Origin: Candidatus Cloacimonadota bacterium
GTDB lineage: Bacteria > Cloacimonadota > Cloacimonadia > Cloacimonadales > Cloacimonadaceae
Direction of reading: 5' to 3'
Length of the DNA: 9,206 nucleotides
NCBI GenBank assembly: GCA_023421135.1
Contig: JAEZUG010000058.1
Coordinates: 1 to 9,206 of the forward strand
The position numbers and the translations under genes are program-made. The notes under the pieces are model-generated. The model made no database searches. It was given only the letters and a program-made list of their open reading frames with translations, and had not been told where the DNA came from. Position 1 is the stretch's first letter; every line of letters begins with the position of its first letter. Of this stretch, positions 1 through 7,205 are shown in pieces.

Positions 1-11
1 TTCTATTATTG

Positions 12-38
12 ATCAGGTAAATCAGGTAGATCAGGTTG
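12..38. repeat. 9-nt tandem array, three copies
   Basis: Three adjacent 9-mers are read directly: ATCAGGTAA (12-20), ATCAGGTAG (21-29) and ATCAGGTTG (30-38). It is a short imperfect tandem repeat at the window edge and may extend further left outside the window. No function can be assigned. Confidence 0.7.
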
Positions 39-57
39 TCAGAGTTCTATCGGTAGC

Positions 58-85
58 TTCTGCCAATTCGGAGATTGGCAGACCA
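58..85 (+). repeat. 28-nt hairpin element, left copy
   Basis: A perfect 9-bp stem (59-67 pairs with 74-82, arms TCTGCCAAT and ATTGGCAGA) closes a 6-nt loop TCGGAG. The whole 28-nt block 58-85 recurs exactly as its reverse complement at 8979-9006. There is no following T-run, so it does not look like a rho-independent terminator. Read toward the downstream operon, the element has the same orientation at both ends of the window. Confidence 0.85.
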
Positions 86-128
86 AGTTCTGTTTATCCT
101 TCTAATCATAATCATCTGCGTCATCAGT

Positions 129-144
129 GTTCTATCGGAAGCTT
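129..144 (+). repeat. Direct repeat, second copy of 44-59
   Basis: GTTCTATCGGAAGCTT at 129-144 matches GTTCTATCGGTAGCTT at 44-59 with one mismatch in 16. The first copy directly precedes the hairpin element at 58-85. The second copy is followed by GCAGC-rich sequence instead. This suggests modular shuffling of short repeat blocks in the intergenic region. Confidence 0.7.
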
Positions 145-202
145 GTCCACGACGCGAAGCAGCGCAGCACACTCCACCACTTCATCACTTCACTACTCAA
201 TA

Positions 203-222
203 AGGCGGTACGGCAACCGCCT
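203..222. repeat. 7-bp inverted repeat with 6-nt loop
   Basis: AGGCGGT (203-209) pairs perfectly with ACCGCCT (216-222) across the loop ACGGCA. The loop size equals that of the hairpin at 58-85, although the stem sequence is unrelated. No T-run follows, so a terminator is not supported. Confidence 0.6.
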
Positions 223-241
223 CTACCAAAGCGCAGCAGCA

Positions 242-263
242 CTGTTCACTGTTCACTGTTCAC
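242..263 (-). repeat. Heptamer array CTGTTCA x3 (AGTGAAC family on the minus strand)
   Basis: Three perfect copies of CTGTTCA occupy 242-262. The reverse complement is the AGTGAAC heptamer array found at 8933-8956, and 22 nt are identical in inverted orientation. It lies 73 nt upstream of the start codon at 336 and directly after GCGCAGCAGC. A similar GCAGC-rich neighbour occurs beside the right-hand array. Confidence 0.85.
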
Positions 264-335
264 AATAATATACCTTGACCATATTCCGCTTTTGTATTTA
301 GTACCCTACCAGAATCTAAAATACTAGAGGATAAG

Positions 336-1235
336 ATGTTACTATCAAATTTCCTGGATGCCAAGACTATCTTTTTTGAAAGTCGCACAAGAACCCGGGA
401 AGAGATCTATCACGATATGGTCTCCCGGATCTGCAGCCATTATCCCTTGCCCACCTGCGGCACCCGATTGGTGGATATGATCCTGGCGCGTGATGAGGAA
501 TCTTCCACTGCCTATCCCTCCGGGATTGCCATGCCGCACGTGCGCATGGAGGGATTTGACGACACTCTGATCTCTATCTGCTTTTTGGAGCATCCTATTG
601 ATTATGAGGGAACAGAAGTCTATGTGATTGTTCTGTTTATCACCGAGAAATCCGCTTCCCGTCTATATTTGAACATCGTTTCCGCTCTCCTGAAGCTCTC
701 CAAGGACGAGGCAGCCATGCAGCTTCTGCGCTCTCAAAAAGATGGAAATAGTCTGATCGCTGCTATCAAGCGTTTTGGCATCACCATCAAAGAAAACCTC
801 ACTATCTCGGATATCTTGGAGACCAAGCCCATCACCATTATGCCGGATCAGAACCTGCGCGAACTGGCCAGCCTGATGAACGAGCATAACCAGGCCTTCA
901 TGCCGGTGGTGGATGAACGTGGACGCTATCTGGGCGAGGTGGATATCCTCTGCTTGCTTAAAGTGGGCGTACCGGACTATCTGATGATGCTGGACAACCT
1001 GAATTTCCTTAGTAGTTACGAACCTCTGGAAAATCTCTTTGAACAGGAAGATCTGCTCCAGGTGGCAGATATCATGCGCCGGGATCAGGATACCCTGGCT
1101 CCGGATGCTTCCATCATCGAAGCCTCTCATGAGATGATCCAGAAAAACAAGCGTTTCTTTGCCGTTGTACAAAACGGCCATCTGGCGGGAATTATCAGCG
1201 CCATGGATATCTTTAAGAAAGTGATAAGGGCGTAG
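336..1235 (+). CDS. PTS EIIA (fructose/Ntr-type) domain protein with C-terminal CBS pair
   Basis: This 299-residue cytoplasmic protein is probably a regulator rather than a sugar-transport subunit. Residues 1-150 read as a PTS EIIA-2 fold. The segment around GIAMPHVR carries the expected phosphorylatable histidine, His68. Residues about 157-211 and 238-299 form two CBS motifs (the first with AFMPVVDERGRYLGEVD, the second with FFAVVQNGHLAGIISAMDI), which in this family usually bind adenine nucleotides. The start is well supported: AGAGG at 326-330 lies 5 nt before the ATG. The permease gene starts 6 nt after the stop, so the two are almost certainly co-transcribed, and I infer that this protein gates or senses for that permease. 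No EI, HPr or EIIB/EIIC is in the window, so the phosphate source cannot be seen. Domain calls are solid; the regulatory role is inference. Confidence 0.88.
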   Translation: MLLSNFLDAKTIFFESRTRTREEIYHDMVSRICSHYPLPTCGTRLVDMILARDEESSTAYPSGIAMPHVRMEGFDDTLISICFLEHPIDYEGTEVYVIVLFITEKSASRLYLNIVSALLKLSKDEAAMQLLRSQKDGNSLIAAIKRFGITIKENLTISDILETKPITIMPDQNLRELASLMNEHNQAFMPVVDERGRYLGEVDILCLLKVGVPDYLMMLDNLNFLSSYEPLENLFEQEDLLQVADIMRRDQDTLAPDASIIEASHEMIQKNKRFFAVVQNGHLAGIISAMDIFKKVIRA

Positions 1236-1241
1236 TAAGAC

Positions 1242-2534
1242 ATGTCTCTAATGCTTGTTGCCCTGGTTATCTTCGCTGCTACCTATATCCTGATAATCAC
1301 CGAGTGGATCAACAAAATGCTGGCTGCTATGGTGGGTGGATTCCTGATCGTGCTCACCGGAATCGTTCATCAAGACGTTGCTTTTAAGGCCATCGACTGG
1401 AATGTTATCTTCTTTCTGATCGGCATGATGATGGTGATCAGCGTGCTCAAAGACACCGGAATCTTTATGTACATCGCCATCAAGACTGCCAAGCTGGCCA
1501 AGGGCTATCCCCTGCGGATAATGTTGTATATGTTTCTGGCCACGGCATTTATCTCTGCTTTTATGGGCAGTGTGACCTCCATTATGATCCTGGTGCCCAT
1601 CGTGCTCTTGATTGCACATGAGCTGAAGATTACGCCAATTCCTTTTATCATCACCATGGTGATTGCCTCCAATATGGGCGGCGCCGCCACGATGATCGGC
1701 GATCCTCCCAATATCCTGATCGGAAGCGCTACCAAATACACTTTCATCGATTTTATTCTGAATCTGACGCCTCCGGTGCTGATTATCACCTTCTCCTCGC
1801 TGGGCTTGATCTGGCTGCTCTATCGAAGCTCGATGCGGGTCACAAACCAAAACAGGGTGAAACTGATGGAATTCAAAGAGACCGGGCTGATCAAAAACAA
1901 ACGTAAGCTCATCTTTGGCACCGTGATACTGGTGCTGATGCTCACCGCTCTGGCCCTGCAAAGCATTATAAATATCGGCACCGCCACCGTGGCAATGACT
2001 GCAGGCTTGGCAATGATGCTGATGAATAACCGTAAGAAAGTGGATAAAGTGCTCACTCAGGATATAGATTGGACCACTATTTTCTTCTTCATGGGGCTTT
2101 TTATGATTGTGGAATCCCTGGTGGAGACCGGCTTTATCAGCGGATTGGCACAGAAGGTTCTGCAGGCAACCCATAGCGAACCCAAGGCCACTTCCTTTGC
2201 TATACTCTGGCTCTCAGGGCTATTCAGTGCTATCATCGATAACGTACCCTTTGTGGCTGCGATGATCCCCATGCTGGAGCATATCGGCGTGGTCTTTGAA
2301 GCCAATCACCTGCCTGCCAGTGCCATGCACCCGCTGTGGTGGTCTTTGGCTCTGGGAACCTGCCTGGGTGGTAATGGAACCCTGATCGGCGCTTCAGCCA
2401 ATATCGTGGCAGCAGGCATAGCTCAGCGGAACGGCTTCCCCATCAGCTTCAAGGAATTCACCAAGATCGGAGCGATCTTTACCCTGAATTCGATCCTGAT
2501 CTCTTCTGTCTTTATCTGGATCAGATACTTCTAA
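1242..2534 (+). CDS. ArsB/NhaD/P-protein-type (ion transporter superfamily) permease
   Basis: This 430-residue polytopic inner-membrane protein has about 11-12 hydrophobic segments in two inverted-repeat halves. The first half carries NMGGAATMIGDPPN (residues 144-157), the signature loop of the ArsB/NhaD/P-protein (SLC13-like) superfamily. The matching second-half loop is GGNGTLIGASAN (376-387). The second half also has the conserved helix SAIIDNVPFVAA with Asp333-Asn334. At the equivalent place in the first half the protein reads SAFMGSVTS, so Gly109-Ser110 replace the Asp-Asn typical of P-protein relatives. A hydrophilic linker (about 197-222) separates the halves. The substrate cannot be read from sequence: arsenite, sodium/proton exchange or an organic or inorganic anion are all possible. 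The start lies 6 nt after the regulator's stop with only weak upstream purines (AAGGG at 1226-1230), which suggests translational coupling. Confidence 0.85.
   Translation: MSLMLVALVIFAATYILIITEWINKMLAAMVGGFLIVLTGIVHQDVAFKAIDWNVIFFLIGMMMVISVLKDTGIFMYIAIKTAKLAKGYPLRIMLYMFLATAFISAFMGSVTSIMILVPIVLLIAHELKITPIPFIITMVIASNMGGAATMIGDPPNILIGSATKYTFIDFILNLTPPVLIITFSSLGLIWLLYRSSMRVTNQNRVKLMEFKETGLIKNKRKLIFGTVILVLMLTALALQSIINIGTATVAMTAGLAMMLMNNRKKVDKVLTQDIDWTTIFFFMGLFMIVESLVETGFISGLAQKVLQATHSEPKATSFAILWLSGLFSAIIDNVPFVAAMIPMLEHIGVVFEANHLPASAMHPLWWSLALGTCLGGNGTLIGASANIVAAGIAQRNGFPISFKEFTKIGAIFTLNSILISSVFIWIRYF
2531..2534. other. Overlapping stop codons of convergent operons
   Basis: The plus-strand permease ends with TAA at 2532-2534 and the minus-strand transglutaminase gene ends with TAG (CTA on the plus strand) at 2531-2533. 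The coding regions therefore share three bases. No hairpin with a T-run is visible between the genes, since no space exists. Any terminator must lie inside the opposing gene, or the two transcripts overlap. Confidence 0.9.
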
Positions 2535-5086
2535 TCTTCGGAAGGAAGCTTCTCCCAAAAGCCTTCATAAGCCTGCCAGCTATCACCTGACCGGATCAAC
2601 GTGATGGTGCGACGGGCGTTAGAGTCATCCTGCTGCACCAGTTCATGCCAGGCAGGAGCAGTGCGGTGAGTGGAAGTGGAACGGACGATGTCATAATCCA
2701 AAAAGAGAACGTTGGCAGTTTCTAGTTTATCCAGGATGCGGATGCTGCCCTCCCGCGCATAGTTCCCCAGAACTATGATGTCATAACCTGTGATATCAAC
2801 TCCTTCCAACAGCTCCAGAGTGGCCGGATCTGCTTCCTGCCAGCTCTTGGGATACTGAGGGAGAACTATTGGGTAGGCTTCCTCTCCCGGTTCCAGCCAA
2901 CAGAGCTTGTAGATCGTGCGGGAATCCGATACCCGGTATCCAATCTGCAGAAAGATACCGCTCGCAGGAATAGAGGCTTCGTAAAGACCATTACCTTTGT
3001 AACTAATCTCCCGGTTGACGGGATAGAGCTGCTGTCCCGAGACAATGGAAAGATTCATCTGCTCGGGGGCCAACTGCAGGAGGGTTCCTTCCTGATCGGT
3101 GATCTTGATGGTTCTGGTAACGCTTTCTTCCTCTGTGCCTTGAGAGGGGTCAAAGATGCAGTTTGTAGTCACATTGTAATACTGCCAGACACTATCCAGC
3201 AGCACTTCGATGGTATCCGGAATGCGGCTGAACTGAGCGGGGATGCCATTGGCACGGAGCGCTGAGACAACCAGGATGCGGAACTGATAGCCATTTAAGA
3301 ACTTCTGCTGAGCAGCAATATGCAGAGGAAGCAAGCCGGAAAGAGCCTTGGAGGCATCGATGCGGAAGCGTCTGGAAAGCTTGGCGACCACTCTCTCGGT
3401 CTTCTTCAGGTCTGTATTTCCCCGCACCCTGAACCAGCCGGGATAGAGCTGCGGTTTTTTAGATAAGGGTTTAAAGGGGAAAGGCAGTTCTTCAAAATAG
3501 ACGACTGGGTCAAAGAGGATCTGGCGGTCTTCAGGAGATAGAGAGGCCAGCCTGTCCTTATGCTCCTTGTAGAAGTTATATAAGGCTTCCAGAAGATAGC
3601 TATTTGCCTGCCAGAGTAGCTTGGGATCGCCTTGCGCCAGCAGATCAAGGAAGTCCTGCGGAAGTGAATCATGCAGCGAGTAAAAACGATCGAAAGCACA
3701 CCAGTTGCCCCGGGTTCCGCGATACACTGCAGCAAAAAGGCTGTCAGAAGGCTCTACCAAGGGAGGCAGGCTGCGGTTATCAAAAGCTTCCAGATCTGCC
3801 GCTATCCGGGCTTTTGCCTCGTTTGCGGCCAAGTTCCAGCTCTCAGGAGCCTGTTGCCAGTTCATCTCATTGCCGGGATAATCCATCACCAGGACCTGAT
3901 CCGGCAAGCGTTCTGTGCTCAAGCGGGCAATCTTGGTCGAGATCGGGATCATCCCCACGGGAGCATCACCGGACACAGCCAGGATAATCAGATTGGATGA
4001 GCCAGAGGGAACCGGCACCAGGGCACGTTCCTCACCCTTGGACAGCATCAAAAAGAAGGCACCACGCCCCACACTGAGGATTCTGCTGCCCAGGCTGTCT
4101 GCCTGCATGGTGGTGATAGCGCGCAAGCTGCCCCAGTTATAGACCAGAGGCGTGATCAGAAGGTCATCTATGCCTGTGCCATCATTGTTCCGGGAACGGA
4201 TCGTGATGGTTCTGGTGCGCTCTTTGGCGTAGTTGCGGATAGAATTGATCGTGGTGTCATAGCGTCCCCGCCCCAGCACCTCCTCACCCTCTGCTGCCAG
4301 AGAGCCATCAGCGAGGATCAGCACAGTCTTGTCGATCATACCGCTGAACCAAGTCTGATCCGGAAAATAAGCACCGTCCATATCCCCGGTATAATGCCAG
4401 CCGCCATCGATAAAGATCTCGGCCCAGGCATGGTTGTTATCGATATGAGCCCACCAGGGAGTGGAAGCAGGACGGGAGGGGATGCCCACTGTACGGGCTG
4501 CTGCCACAAAGAGAATCTGCATCTCTTCACAACGTCCGGTGAGGGAATAAAAAGCGATATCCACAGGACTTTGATCCCTTCCCGAAGTAGGCTGAAAGCG
4601 CAGCTTTTCCACACACCAGAGTGCCACCTGACGATAGCGTTCCGTCAGATCGGGATAGTTGACCAGGATCTCACCCAGTCCGTGATTGAGGAACAAACTG
4701 CGATAGAGCGAGATAGGCTCGTCCGAAACGGTGATCTTGGCCACATAGGAAAGGAAGAACTCCGGCGAGTAGTGCAAGCCTGTGTATTCCAGCACTTCAG
4801 CCGTTGCCAGGTAATTGCTATAGATATTATGGTGATTACTCATGGCCAGGTTAGCATCCGGCTCATAAGCTATCAGATACGCCATCAGAACATCCGGATA
4901 GCGCTCCAGAAGCCCCTGATAACCCCTCTGCCGATCGCGGGGCAGCAGGCTGAGATTATCCAAAGCCTTCTCATGCAGGCTTTGATACAAAGTGGGATTG
5001 CCCTCTGCCGTGAGCTCGGCAGGCAGGGCGGAAAGCACGGAACATACCATTAGCAACAGAACGGCCACAAGCCAGAATCTGGACAT
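2531..5086 (-). CDS. Exported transglutaminase-like protein with a degenerate second module
   Basis: This 851-residue protein has an N-terminal signal peptide (hydrophobic residues 4-20, probable cleavage near SALPA at 19-23). There is no good lipobox, so it is likely periplasmic or secreted. Residues about 150-250 form a transglutaminase/protease-like core with GRCEEM (Cys186), NNHAWAE (His219) and YTGDMDG (Asp235), the expected catalytic triad. A beta-rich segment (about 285-380) follows. A second stretch (about 565-735) mirrors this layout: NGYQFRILVVSALRANGIP aligns with the Cys helix, and EVLLDSVW with AEIFIDGGW. TRTIKI (657-662) matches TRTITI (291-296). All three catalytic positions are lost in the second copy. 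AGAGGT about 7 nt before the ATG supports the start. It is the last gene of the five-gene minus-strand operon, 23 nt after the HD gene. Peptidase, crosslinking or peptidoglycan-related roles are possible; the substrate is unknown. Confidence 0.85.
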   Translation of the reverse strand: MSRFWLVAVLLLMVCSVLSALPAELTAEGNPTLYQSLHEKALDNLSLLPRDRQRGYQGLLERYPDVLMAYLIAYEPDANLAMSNHHNIYSNYLATAEVLEYTGLHYSPEFFLSYVAKITVSDEPISLYRSLFLNHGLGEILVNYPDLTERYRQVALWCVEKLRFQPTSGRDQSPVDIAFYSLTGRCEEMQILFVAAARTVGIPSRPASTPWWAHIDNNHAWAEIFIDGGWHYTGDMDGAYFPDQTWFSGMIDKTVLILADGSLAAEGEEVLGRGRYDTTINSIRNYAKERTRTITIRSRNNDGTGIDDLLITPLVYNWGSLRAITTMQADSLGSRILSVGRGAFFLMLSKGEERALVPVPSGSSNLIILAVSGDAPVGMIPISTKIARLSTERLPDQVLVMDYPGNEMNWQQAPESWNLAANEAKARIAADLEAFDNRSLPPLVEPSDSLFAAVYRGTRGNWCAFDRFYSLHDSLPQDFLDLLAQGDPKLLWQANSYLLEALYNFYKEHKDRLASLSPEDRQILFDPVVYFEELPFPFKPLSKKPQLYPGWFRVRGNTDLKKTERVVAKLSRRFRIDASKALSGLLPLHIAAQQKFLNGYQFRILVVSALRANGIPAQFSRIPDTIEVLLDSVWQYYNVTTNCIFDPSQGTEEESVTRTIKITDQEGTLLQLAPEQMNLSIVSGQQLYPVNREISYKGNGLYEASIPASGIFLQIGYRVSDSRTIYKLCWLEPGEEAYPIVLPQYPKSWQEADPATLELLEGVDITGYDIIVLGNYAREGSIRILDKLETANVLFLDYDIVRSTSTHRTAPAWHELVQQDDSNARRTITLIRSGDSWQAYEGFWEKLPSED

Positions 5087-5109
5087 TGATCTACCTCTAT
5101 ATAAGTTAT

Positions 5110-5916
5110 TTACAAGTACTTTAGCATCTCCCGCTCGGGTACTCCGGCGTAGAGCTCGATGTAGGGCTTGACGGGACTGATATTGATCTTGGGAAAGAAG
5201 ACTTCCTCGATCTGAAAGAAGCCCACAGAAGCGCTCATCTCGACCGTGATCTTGATAGGCTTCTCGGCACCTTTGGCGATCTTCACCTTCTGGATGGCAC
5301 TGGCGGAAGTGCGATGGATATCCCCCACCTTGGGGGTGTTGGAGAGGATGCTGGGTATGCGGGCACGGCCTTTTTCCATGTCGCTGCCGTCACCAATCAG
5401 CACCAATCCAGCCTCCAAAGAGTGAATCTTGCGGTTTGCCATGTGCCCAAAGATGCCTTCGATGGCCAGAGAACGCAGCGCTGTCTTCAGCATCAGAGCA
5501 TCGGACGGATAGATCGCATCCAACACCTTATCTATATACGGAAGAGCCAGTTGGATACTAAGCATCTCATGCGAATCCCGGGCTATGGACATCCCCAGAT
5601 CATGCAGAAGAGAAGCAAAGATCACCGCCACCAGAGCGTCTTCATTGCTGCCCAGGCCTTCGGTTTCCAGATTCATCTGAACTCCGGCCTCTCTGAGGAG
5701 GTGAAACATCTTGATAGTGTTGTAAGTAGCCTTACGCATGTGCACGGGACCATGGTCGTTGTAGCCCAAGCGTTTAATGGATACGATATTGGCATATTCC
5801 TGCAGAGTTTGCAGCGCTTCATCGGCAAAAAGCAGCTCTATGGCTTCTCTGGGTTTGCCTTCCAGCTTTTTGAGGATTCTCTCCTCCATCTGACTTTGTT
5901 TTATGGATTTAAACAT
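5110..5916 (-). CDS. HD-domain metal-dependent phosphohydrolase
   Basis: This 268-residue soluble protein has no signal peptide. The HD superfamily metal site is visible: DHGPVH (His55/His59), LLHDLG (His105-Asp106), His116 in the following helix, and GDGSDMEKGR, where Asp176 is the likely last ligand. The C-terminal part (about 195-260) is beta-rich with an IKITVEMSASVGFFQIEE stretch. It resembles the tail of the family described as metal-dependent HD phosphatase/phosphodiesterase (COG3294-like), which is known mostly from archaea and some bacteria and lacks an assigned substrate. A phosphomonoester, nucleotide or cyclic nucleotide is possible. GGAG lies 11 nt before the ATG, a slightly long spacing. 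The gene sits 48 nt after yjjB and 23 nt before the transglutaminase gene, so it is probably in the same operon. HD assignment is firm; the subfamily name is from memory. Confidence 0.85.
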   Translation of the reverse strand: MFKSIKQSQMEERILKKLEGKPREAIELLFADEALQTLQEYANIVSIKRLGYNDHGPVHMRKATYNTIKMFHLLREAGVQMNLETEGLGSNEDALVAVIFASLLHDLGMSIARDSHEMLSIQLALPYIDKVLDAIYPSDALMLKTALRSLAIEGIFGHMANRKIHSLEAGLVLIGDGSDMEKGRARIPSILSNTPKVGDIHRTSASAIQKVKIAKGAEKPIKITVEMSASVGFFQIEEVFFPKINISPVKPYIELYAGVPEREMLKYL

Positions 5917-5964
5917 GTTTCTTTTTACTCCTTTTTAATCCGGCTTGATCCTGCCTGACAGAGC

Positions 5965-6417
5965 TCAAAACCGGTTGATCACCCGGTGGATCAGATTGGT
6001 GACGGAAGAGACTACAGCGATGCCTATGGCAATCGTCCCGGCGATCATAAGAGTCTCCAAAAGCTTCTCCGATGCACCCACCAGATCGTGATTCAGATAG
6101 GCACGCATGGAATAATACAAGCCGCTTCCGGGCACCAGAGGGATGATCACACAGATCACAAAGACCGAAACAGGAACCTTGAATCTGGGCGCCACCACTT
6201 CCGAGTAACTACATACTAAGATAGTCGAAATGAAGACCGAAAGCAAGGGAGACTTTGTGTAGTAAAGACTTATCAGATACAGCGCCCAGGCCAATCCCCC
6301 GCCCAGGGATGAAAAGAAAACCTTGCTGCCTTTGAGATTGCTGCGGATGGAAAAGCCCAGAATGGACAGAAAGGCCCAGATGAATTGCATCAGAGTCAGA
6401 GAATCAAACGGCCTCAT
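5965..6417 (-). CDS. yjjB: Threonine/serine exporter, C-terminal half (ThrE_2/YjjB-like)
   Basis: This small membrane protein (150 residues with the start chosen here) has four or five hydrophobic segments. The hallmark is the loop IIPLVPGSGLYYSMRAYL (about residues 91-108), matching the YjjB/ThrE_2 domain of split threonine/serine exporters. It should pair with the upstream YjjP-like protein to make a complete ThrE-type exporter in the inner membrane. I prefer the ATG at 6415-6417. It lies 2 nt after the yjjP stop and has GGGG about 9 nt upstream. An in-frame TTG at 6439-6441 would add eight residues (MGAGGVLK) and overlap yjjP by 22 nt; these extra residues are outside the domain. Substrate by family is threonine and serine; in related systems other small acids are exported, so specificity is inferred. 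Confidence 0.85.
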   Translation of the reverse strand: MRPFDSLTLMQFIWAFLSILGFSIRSNLKGSKVFFSSLGGGLAWALYLISLYYTKSPLLSVFISTILVCSYSEVVAPRFKVPVSVFVICVIIPLVPGSGLYYSMRAYLNHDLVGASEKLLETLMIAGTIAIGIAVVSSVTNLIHRVINRF

Positions 6418-6419
6418 TT

Positions 6420-7205
6420 TCAGTACCCCACCAGCGCCCAAATCTTTAGCATCGAGCCACTTCCGGCAGCAATTGCCACAGAGAGCAGAAAAGCTTCCAC
6501 GCCCCGGGCCGTCCCGGAAACCAAATCCCCGCTCATGGTATCCCGGATTGCGTTTGTGATCGCCAAACCCGGCACCAATAGCATGATTCCGCCAATGATG
6601 ATATTATCCAGCTTGATGCCCGGAATCCAGGTGTCCAGCGTCTTGGCAAAGACCACCACCAGCGCCGCTCCCAAGGCATGCAAAAGGAAGTTGTTTACCT
6701 GCAGCAAAACGATCAGACGCAAGGAAATACTCACCAGAATACCCACCGCATAAGCCACGGCAAATTCCAGCCAGCTTCCCCCAAAAAGCAGACAAAAACA
6801 CCCCGAAGTCATCCCGCCAAAAAAGAGCTTCAGCCACTCCGGCCAGGGATTGTAGCTATCCACTTCCTTCAGCTTCGCCATCAGGGTCTTATAGTTACAA
6901 CACTCTCCGCCTTTCTTGCGGCAATTGCGCAGCTCAATAATGATGCGGCTGAGCTGGCTCACTTTGCCCAGATCGATGCGGCGACCCTCTATCCGTTTAA
7001 TCTGCGTGAAAGCGTTGTTATCTTTATCCAGCACAGTGAGAAAGATGCCGGTTGGCGTCACGAAGGATTCCGTCCGCTCGTAACCATAGGCGCTGCAGAC
7101 CGTGGTCATCATCTTCTCACAGCGGTTCGTAGTACCACCACTTTGCAGCATGATCCGCCCCGTTTCCAGAGCAAGCTCACACACTTCTGTCACGTTGATT
7201 GTCAC
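6420..7205 (-). CDS. yjjP: Threonine/serine exporter, N-terminal half (ThrE_1/YjjP-like)
   Basis: This 261-residue protein belongs to the ThrE_1 (DUF1212/YjjP) family. The cytoplasmic N-terminal part (1-120) has the characteristic SGGTTNRCEKMM (22-33) and VTPTGIFLTVL (49-59) stretches. Five hydrophobic segments follow from about residue 126. The conserved loop LVPGLAITNAIRDTMSGDLV (210-229) is the best family marker. The start is GTG at 7203-7205, and its GTGA overlaps the stop TGA of the MutS-like gene, with GGAG 5 nt upstream, a classic coupled arrangement. The neighbouring yjjB follows within 2 nt, so the exporter halves are made together. An odd point is the Cys-rich stretch NCRKKGGECC (94-103) in the soluble part. 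Family assignment is firm; the exported amino acid is inferred from characterised ThrE/YjjPB. Confidence 0.88.
   Translation of the reverse strand: MTINVTEVCELALETGRIMLQSGGTTNRCEKMMTTVCSAYGYERTESFVTPTGIFLTVLDKDNNAFTQIKRIEGRRIDLGKVSQLSRIIIELRNCRKKGGECCNYKTLMAKLKEVDSYNPWPEWLKLFFGGMTSGCFCLLFGGSWLEFAVAYAVGILVSISLRLIVLLQVNNFLLHALGAALVVVFAKTLDTWIPGIKLDNIIIGGIMLLVPGLAITNAIRDTMSGDLVSGTARGVEAFLLSVAIAAGSGSMLKIWALVGY

Larger units (their letters stand above)
1..335. other. Repeat-rich intergenic region upstream of the EIIA-CBS/permease operon
   Basis: This 335-nt stretch has no convincing gene. It contains a 9-nt tandem array, a 9-bp hairpin, a pair of 16-nt direct repeats, a 7-bp hairpin and a triple heptamer array, each listed separately. 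A possible promoter is TTGACC at 275-280, but no well-spaced -10 follows: TATTTA at 295-300 gives a 14-nt spacer, which is short. The only sizeable open frame (127-327) runs through the repeats and its translation has no protein-like features. The last 70 nt before the start codon are A/T-rich and free of repeats, which is where I would expect the promoter and leader. Confidence 0.75.

Noticed and set aside
58..85. Rho-independent terminator of an upstream gene
   Set aside because: The stem is good but no T-run follows on either strand, and the exact copy at the other end also lacks one.
127..327. A 66-codon plus-strand open frame ahead of the EIIA-CBS gene
   Set aside because: It runs through the direct repeat, a hairpin and the heptamer array, its translation has no protein-like pattern, and no ribosome site precedes it.
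663..1181. A 172-codon minus-strand frame opposite the EIIA-CBS gene
   Set aside because: It is a shadow of a firmly identified coding region; the antisense translation has no family motif.
1248..2174. A 308-codon minus-strand frame opposite the permease gene
   Set aside because: It is His/Gln/Asp-rich, typical of the antisense of a membrane protein gene; the plus-strand permease is clear.
4394..5053. A 219-codon plus-strand frame opposite the transglutaminase gene
   Set aside because: It overlaps the signal peptide and catalytic-domain coding region in antisense and shows no motif.
6439..6441. TTG start for the YjjB-like gene
   Set aside because: It adds only eight non-domain residues and overlaps yjjP by 22 nt; the ATG at 6415-6417 fits the domain and the spacing better, though TTG is not excluded.
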